A DNA stretch of 64,000 bases from Archangium gephyra. Its GTDB lineage: Bacteria; Myxococcota; Myxococcia; Myxococcales; Myxococcaceae. The translations under genes and the position numbers were made by a program. This document shows positions 60,902-64,000 of this stretch, piece by piece (position 1 is the first letter of the stretch; every line of letters begins with the position of its first letter). The stretch lies in assembly GCF_001027285.1 (NCBI RefSeq), contig NZ_CP011509.1:10874501-10938500 (forward strand), read 5' to 3'. The notes beneath the pieces are model-generated. The model made no database searches, was not told where the DNA came from, and was given only the letters and a program-made list of their open reading frames with translations.

Positions 60902-62347
60902 ATGGCCGAGACCGCTGCTCATACCGCCGCTTCGCTCGATCCGCTCGAGCCGCGGCCCCTCGTCGCGCCGCACCACGACGACAAGTCCCTCAACGAGACC
61001 CTGTTGGATCACGTGTGGGCCAAGCCCGGTAAGGGCTGGTTCATGCTGTTCGGCCTGGCGCTCGGCGCGCTGGGCCTGCTGGTCCTGGGTGTGACCGTCA
61101 CCCTGGCCCGCGGCATCGGCATGTGGGGCAACAACCAGCCCAACGGCTGGGCCTTCGACATCGTCAACTTCGTCTGGTGGGTCGGTATCGGCCACGCCGG
61201 TACGCTCATCTCCGCCATCCTCCTGCTCTTCCAGCAGAAGTGGCGCACGAGCATCAACCGCTTCGCCGAGGCCATGACGCTCTTCGCCGTGTGCTGCGCG
61301 GGTCTCTTCCCGCTGCTGCACACGGGCCGTCCCTGGTTCGCCTTCTGGCTCTTCCCCTACCCCTCCACCCTCGGCGCCTGGCCGCAGTTCCGCTCGCCGC
61401 TGGTGTGGGACGTGTTCGCCATCTCCACGTACCTCACCGTGTCCGCCCTCTTCTGGTACGTGGGTCTCATCCCCGACCTGGCGGCCCTGCGTGACTCGTC
61501 CAAGGGCAAGCTGCAGCGCACCATCTACGGCCTCTTCGCCCTCGGCTGGCGCGGCTCCGGCCGTCACTGGCACAACTACAAGATCGGCTACCTGCTGCTG
61601 GCCGGTATCTCCACCCCGCTCGTGGTCAGCGTGCACACGATCGTGTCCTTCGACTTCGCCACCTCGCTCATCCCCGGCTGGCACGCCACCATCTTCCCGC
61701 CCTACTTCGTGGCCGGCGCCGTGTTCTCCGGCTTCGCGATGGTCATCACCCTCATCGTGCCCGCCCGCAAGTACCTCAAGCTCCGGGACGTCATCACCGA
61801 CCGCCACCTGGAGAACATGAACAAGGTGATTCTGGCGACGGGCCTCATCGTGTCCTACGGGTACATGATGGAGCACTTCATCGCCTGGTACTCCGGCAGC
61901 GAGTTCGAGATCTGGACCTTCTACGTGAACCGCGCCCGCGGTCCGTACGCCGGGGTGTACTGGCTGATGATCGCCTGCAACGTCATCACGCCGAACATCT
62001 TCTGGTTCAAGAAGTGCCGGACCAGCATCCCCATCATGTGGGTGGCGTCCATCCTGGTGAACATCGGCATGTGGTGCGAGCGCTTCATCATCATCGTGAC
62101 GTCGCTGACGCAGGACTTCCTGCCGTCCTCGTGGGACCTGTACAGCCCGACCTGGGTGGACTGGTCCATCTACATCGGCACGCTGGGCCTCTTCAGCACG
62201 CTGTTCCTGCTCTTCCTCAAGTTCGTCCCCGCCGTCGCGGTGAGCGAGGTGAAGGAGCTCCAGCTGGAGCTCAAGCACGCCGCCCACCACGCCGCCCACG
62301 GCACGGAGACCGCCGCCGCCGGGACCCTCACCCACGGAGCGCACTGA
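60902..62347 (+). CDS. actC: alternative complex III subunit ActC, NrfD-like quinol-binding membrane protein
   Basis: A 481-residue integral membrane protein of the NrfD/PsrC type, with about ten helices ([80 protein letters not shown]). The acidic residues that line the quinol pocket are in helices two and five but cannot be assigned by eye. It anchors ActB and, with ActF, forms the membrane core that oxidises menaquinol. Three bases separate it from actB. The C-terminal tail is His/Ala-rich. Confidence 0.94.
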   Translation: MAETAAHTAASLDPLEPRPLVAPHHDDKSLNETLLDHVWAKPGKGWFMLFGLALGALGLLVLGVTVTLARGIGMWGNNQPNGWAFDIVNFVWWVGIGHAGTLISAILLLFQQKWRTSINRFAEAMTLFAVCCAGLFPLLHTGRPWFAFWLFPYPSTLGAWPQFRSPLVWDVFAISTYLTVSALFWYVGLIPDLAALRDSSKGKLQRTIYGLFALGWRGSGRHWHNYKIGYLLLAGISTPLVVSVHTIVSFDFATSLIPGWHATIFPPYFVAGAVFSGFAMVITLIVPARKYLKLRDVITDRHLENMNKVILATGLIVSYGYMMEHFIAWYSGSEFEIWTFYVNRARGPYAGVYWLMIACNVITPNIFWFKKCRTSIPIMWVASILVNIGMWCERFIIIVTSLTQDFLPSSWDLYSPTWVDWSIYIGTLGLFSTLFLLFLKFVPAVAVSEVKELQLELKHAAHHAAHGTETAAAGTLTHGAH

Positions 62348-62350
62348 ACC

Positions 62351-62905
62351 ATGTCCGCCGAAATCAAGGTTCTGGATAGCTGGGTGCTCGCCGAGTTCGC
62401 CACTCCCGAGGCCCTGGTGGATGCCACCCGGCAGATGCGGGAGAAGGGCTACGAAGGCATGGACACCTACTCGCCCTACCCGCTGCACGGTGGGTCCGAG
62501 GCGCTGGGCCTGCCGCCCTCGCGCGTTCCCTTCATCGCCCTGGGGGGCGCGCTCACGGGGATGGTCACCGCGCTCGCCTTCCAGACGTACATGAACACCA
62601 TCGACTACCCGCTCAACGTGGGTGGCCGTCCGACGCTGAGCCTGCCGGCCTGGGTGCCCATCACCTTCGAGCTGTCGGTGCTGCTCACCGCGTTCGGCAT
62701 CTTCTTCGGTCTGCTGGGGCTCAGCCGTCTGCCCCAGCCGTACCACCCGGTCTTCGAGAGTGAGGAGTTCCGCAGCGCGTCCACGCACGGCTACTGGCTG
62801 AGCGTGCCCACCGCGGCGACCACCGTGAAGCCCGACGACATCAAGAACCAGCTCACGTCCCTGGGTGCGACCCATGTGACGGTGGTCACGGGAGAGAAGG
62901 AATGA
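62351..62905 (+). CDS. actD: alternative complex III subunit ActD (DUF3341)
   Basis: A 184-residue protein with two hydrophobic segments, about 57-77 (PFIALGGALTGMVTALAFQT) and about 95-120 (WVPITFELSVLLTAFGIFFG). The N-terminal soluble part has LAEFATPEALVDATRQMREK and YSPYPLHGGSEALGLPPSRV, both characteristic of DUF3341/ActD. It is thought to help assembly and stability of the complex. It starts 3 bases after the actC stop and overlaps actE by four bases. Confidence 0.93.
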   Translation: MSAEIKVLDSWVLAEFATPEALVDATRQMREKGYEGMDTYSPYPLHGGSEALGLPPSRVPFIALGGALTGMVTALAFQTYMNTIDYPLNVGGRPTLSLPAWVPITFELSVLLTAFGIFFGLLGLSRLPQPYHPVFESEEFRSASTHGYWLSVPTAATTVKPDDIKNQLTSLGATHVTVVTGEKE

Positions 62906-63462
62906 AGTGGCTCATCCCCGCGGCCGGGCTCGCCCTGGCCGGCTGCAACGTCCCGTCCGAGTTCCTCCAGCGCATGGAGGCTCAGGCCAAGTACGAGTAC
63001 TACGAGACGAGTGAGTTCTGGGCGGATGGCAGGTCCATGCGCACCCCGCCCGAGGGCACCGTCCCGCGCGAGCGCCCGGTGGGCAACCCCGGCATGACCA
63101 CGGGCCGCGTCAACGGCACGCTCGTCTCCGGCATCCCGCTCGAGCTCAACCGCGAGGTGCTCGAGCTGGGCCAGAAGAAGTACAACATCGTCTGCTCGCA
63201 GTGCCACGGCCGGCTCGGTGACGGCAACAGCGTGGTGGCCGAGAACATGGCCCTGCGCCTGCCTCCGTCCCTGCTCGAGGTCGCCAACAAGCCGGACGGT
63301 CACTTCTATGTCGCCATCAACGAGGGCTACGGCGTGATGCCGTCCTTCTCGGGCGAGCTCAACACCCAGGAGCGCTGGGCCGTCGTGGCCTACGTCCGTG
63401 CGCTGCAGCGCGCCCGCAACAGCCAGGCGGGCGGCCAGCCCCTTCCGCAGGAGAACCGGTGA
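62902..63462 (+). CDS. actE: alternative complex III subunit ActE, mono-heme cytochrome c lipoprotein
   Basis: A 186-residue lipoprotein (MKWLIPAAGLALAGC, Cys15). One CxxCH site: VCSQCHGRLGDGNSVVA at about 98. The axial methionine is probably in GYGVMPSFSGELNTQERWAV. SEFWADGRSMRTPPEGTVPR is a typical ActE N-terminal motif. It likely passes electrons from ActA to soluble carriers or the oxidase. It overlaps actD by four bases and actF by one base. Confidence 0.94.
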   Translation: MKWLIPAAGLALAGCNVPSEFLQRMEAQAKYEYYETSEFWADGRSMRTPPEGTVPRERPVGNPGMTTGRVNGTLVSGIPLELNREVLELGQKKYNIVCSQCHGRLGDGNSVVAENMALRLPPSLLEVANKPDGHFYVAINEGYGVMPSFSGELNTQERWAVVAYVRALQRARNSQAGGQPLPQENR

Positions 63463-64000
63463 TGATTGCCGTGGATCGTTTCAACGGCGGCTCCAAGACG
63501 ATGACCCTGGCGGGAGCCGTGGGCGTCCTCGGCCTGGTGCTGACCGCCGTGGGGTTCTTCACCGCGCCCCAGCCGACGATGTTCAGCTACCTGTTCGGCT
63601 TCACCTACTGGCTGGGCATCTCCGTGGCCGCCATCATCATGGTGGCCATCTTCCACACCGCCAAGGCCAAGTGGATCACCATCCTGCGCCGCACGATGGA
63701 GACCATGGGCTCCAGCGTGTTCGTGTTCGCCCTGCTGGTGCTGCCCCTGCTCTTCGGGGCCAAGTACATCTTCCCCTGGGTGGACGGCGCCAACTGGGTG
63801 TTCCCCGGCACGGACGGCGTGAAGTTCTCCGAGGTGGAGCTGCACCACCTGCACCACAAGCACCCCTACCTCAACCTGACGTTCCTCTACGTCCGTCAGG
63901 CCATCTACTTCGGGGTGTGGATCTTCGTGTCCTGGCGGCTGCGCACCTGGAGCATGGAGCAGGACGCCACCGGTGCCCTGGAGCTCACCGTCAAGCAGCG
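63462..64000 (+). CDS. actF: alternative complex III subunit ActF (5' part, cut by window edge)
   Basis: Only the first 179 codons are in the window. MIAVDRFNGGSKTMTLAGAV begins at the ATG sharing one base with the actE stop. Four hydrophobic segments appear (VGVLGLVLTAVGFFTA, YWLGISVAAIIMVAIFH, SVFVFALLVLPLLFGAKYI, QAIYFGVWIFVSWRL). This is the second NrfD-like membrane subunit of the complex. ELHHLHHKHPYLNLTFLYVR is a usual feature of ActF. The 3' end and any following oxidase genes lie beyond the edge. Confidence 0.92.
   Translation, partial: MIAVDRFNGGSKTMTLAGAVGVLGLVLTAVGFFTAPQPTMFSYLFGFTYWLGISVAAIIMVAIFHTAKAKWITILRRTMETMGSSVFVFALLVLPLLFGAKYIFPWVDGANWVFPGTDGVKFSEVELHHLHHKHPYLNLTFLYVRQAIYFGVWIFVSWRLRTWSMEQDATGALELTVKQ

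Overview
The window is 64 kb of very GC-rich DNA with tightly packed genes. It looks chromosomal and most like a myxobacterium of the Cystobacter/Archangium/Stigmatella type. Pointers are many small secreted lipoproteins, a eukaryote-like Ser/Thr kinase with a PEGA domain, stand-alone receiver proteins, a two-domain geosmin synthase, an ActABCDEF-type alternative complex III, and the tail of a methyl-accepting chemotaxis protein at the left edge. The assignment rests on gene content and style only. I saw no rRNA, tRNA, CRISPR array, transposase or prophage.

Left part (0-19 kb): chemotaxis receptor tail, small membrane protein, GH3 glycosidase, first copy of a duplicated Cys-rich lipoprotein, DUF2147 protein, monoacylglycerol-lipase-like hydrolase, a possible barrel protein, a trypsin-fold protein, a paraoxonase-like propeller, an FAD monooxygenase, geosmin synthase, an HSL-type hydrolase, second copy of the Cys-rich lipoprotein, an Omp85-like outer-membrane protein, a receiver protein, a BtuF-like cobalamin-binding protein without signal peptide, and a charged coiled-coil lipoprotein.

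Middle (19-37 kb): a compact unit of Ser/Thr kinase, TonB-dependent receptor with a fused N-terminal TPR domain, and a lipoprotein with Ca-loop-like repeats. A receiver protein follows. A minus-strand run then holds a carotenoid-type FAD oxidoreductase, a CPBP membrane protease, an M49-like metallopeptidase, a CrtW-like ketolase and the MsrP-MsrQ methionine sulfoxide repair pair. Next is trpDCFBA with overlapping genes.

Right part (37-57 kb): a lipoprotein with three internal repeats lies divergent from a vanadium-type haloperoxidase, across a gap holding a perfect 32-bp palindrome. Then come a histidine phosphatase, a cytochrome P450, a subtilisin-like protease, and a four-gene unit of imelysin, di-heme oxidoreductase, second imelysin and a vitamin-K-dependent gamma-carboxylase-like membrane protein. 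trpE-trpG are here, 13 kb from trpDCFBA. They are followed by an esterase, a DJ-1/PfpI protein, a GreB-like protein lacking the acidic tip, a NADAR protein, an SDR and an HNH nuclease. The window ends in actABCDEF (quinol oxidation in respiration), with actF cut by the edge.

A GC-rich REP-like palindrome occurs about eight times between 30 and 52 kb, in two places inside the 5' coding end of a gene. The strongest candidates for undescribed biology are the imelysin/di-heme/carboxylase-like operon (44.6-49.6 kb), the kinase/TPR-TonB receptor/lipoprotein operon (19.6-25.0 kb), and the three-box palindrome by the haloperoxidase (37.87 kb).
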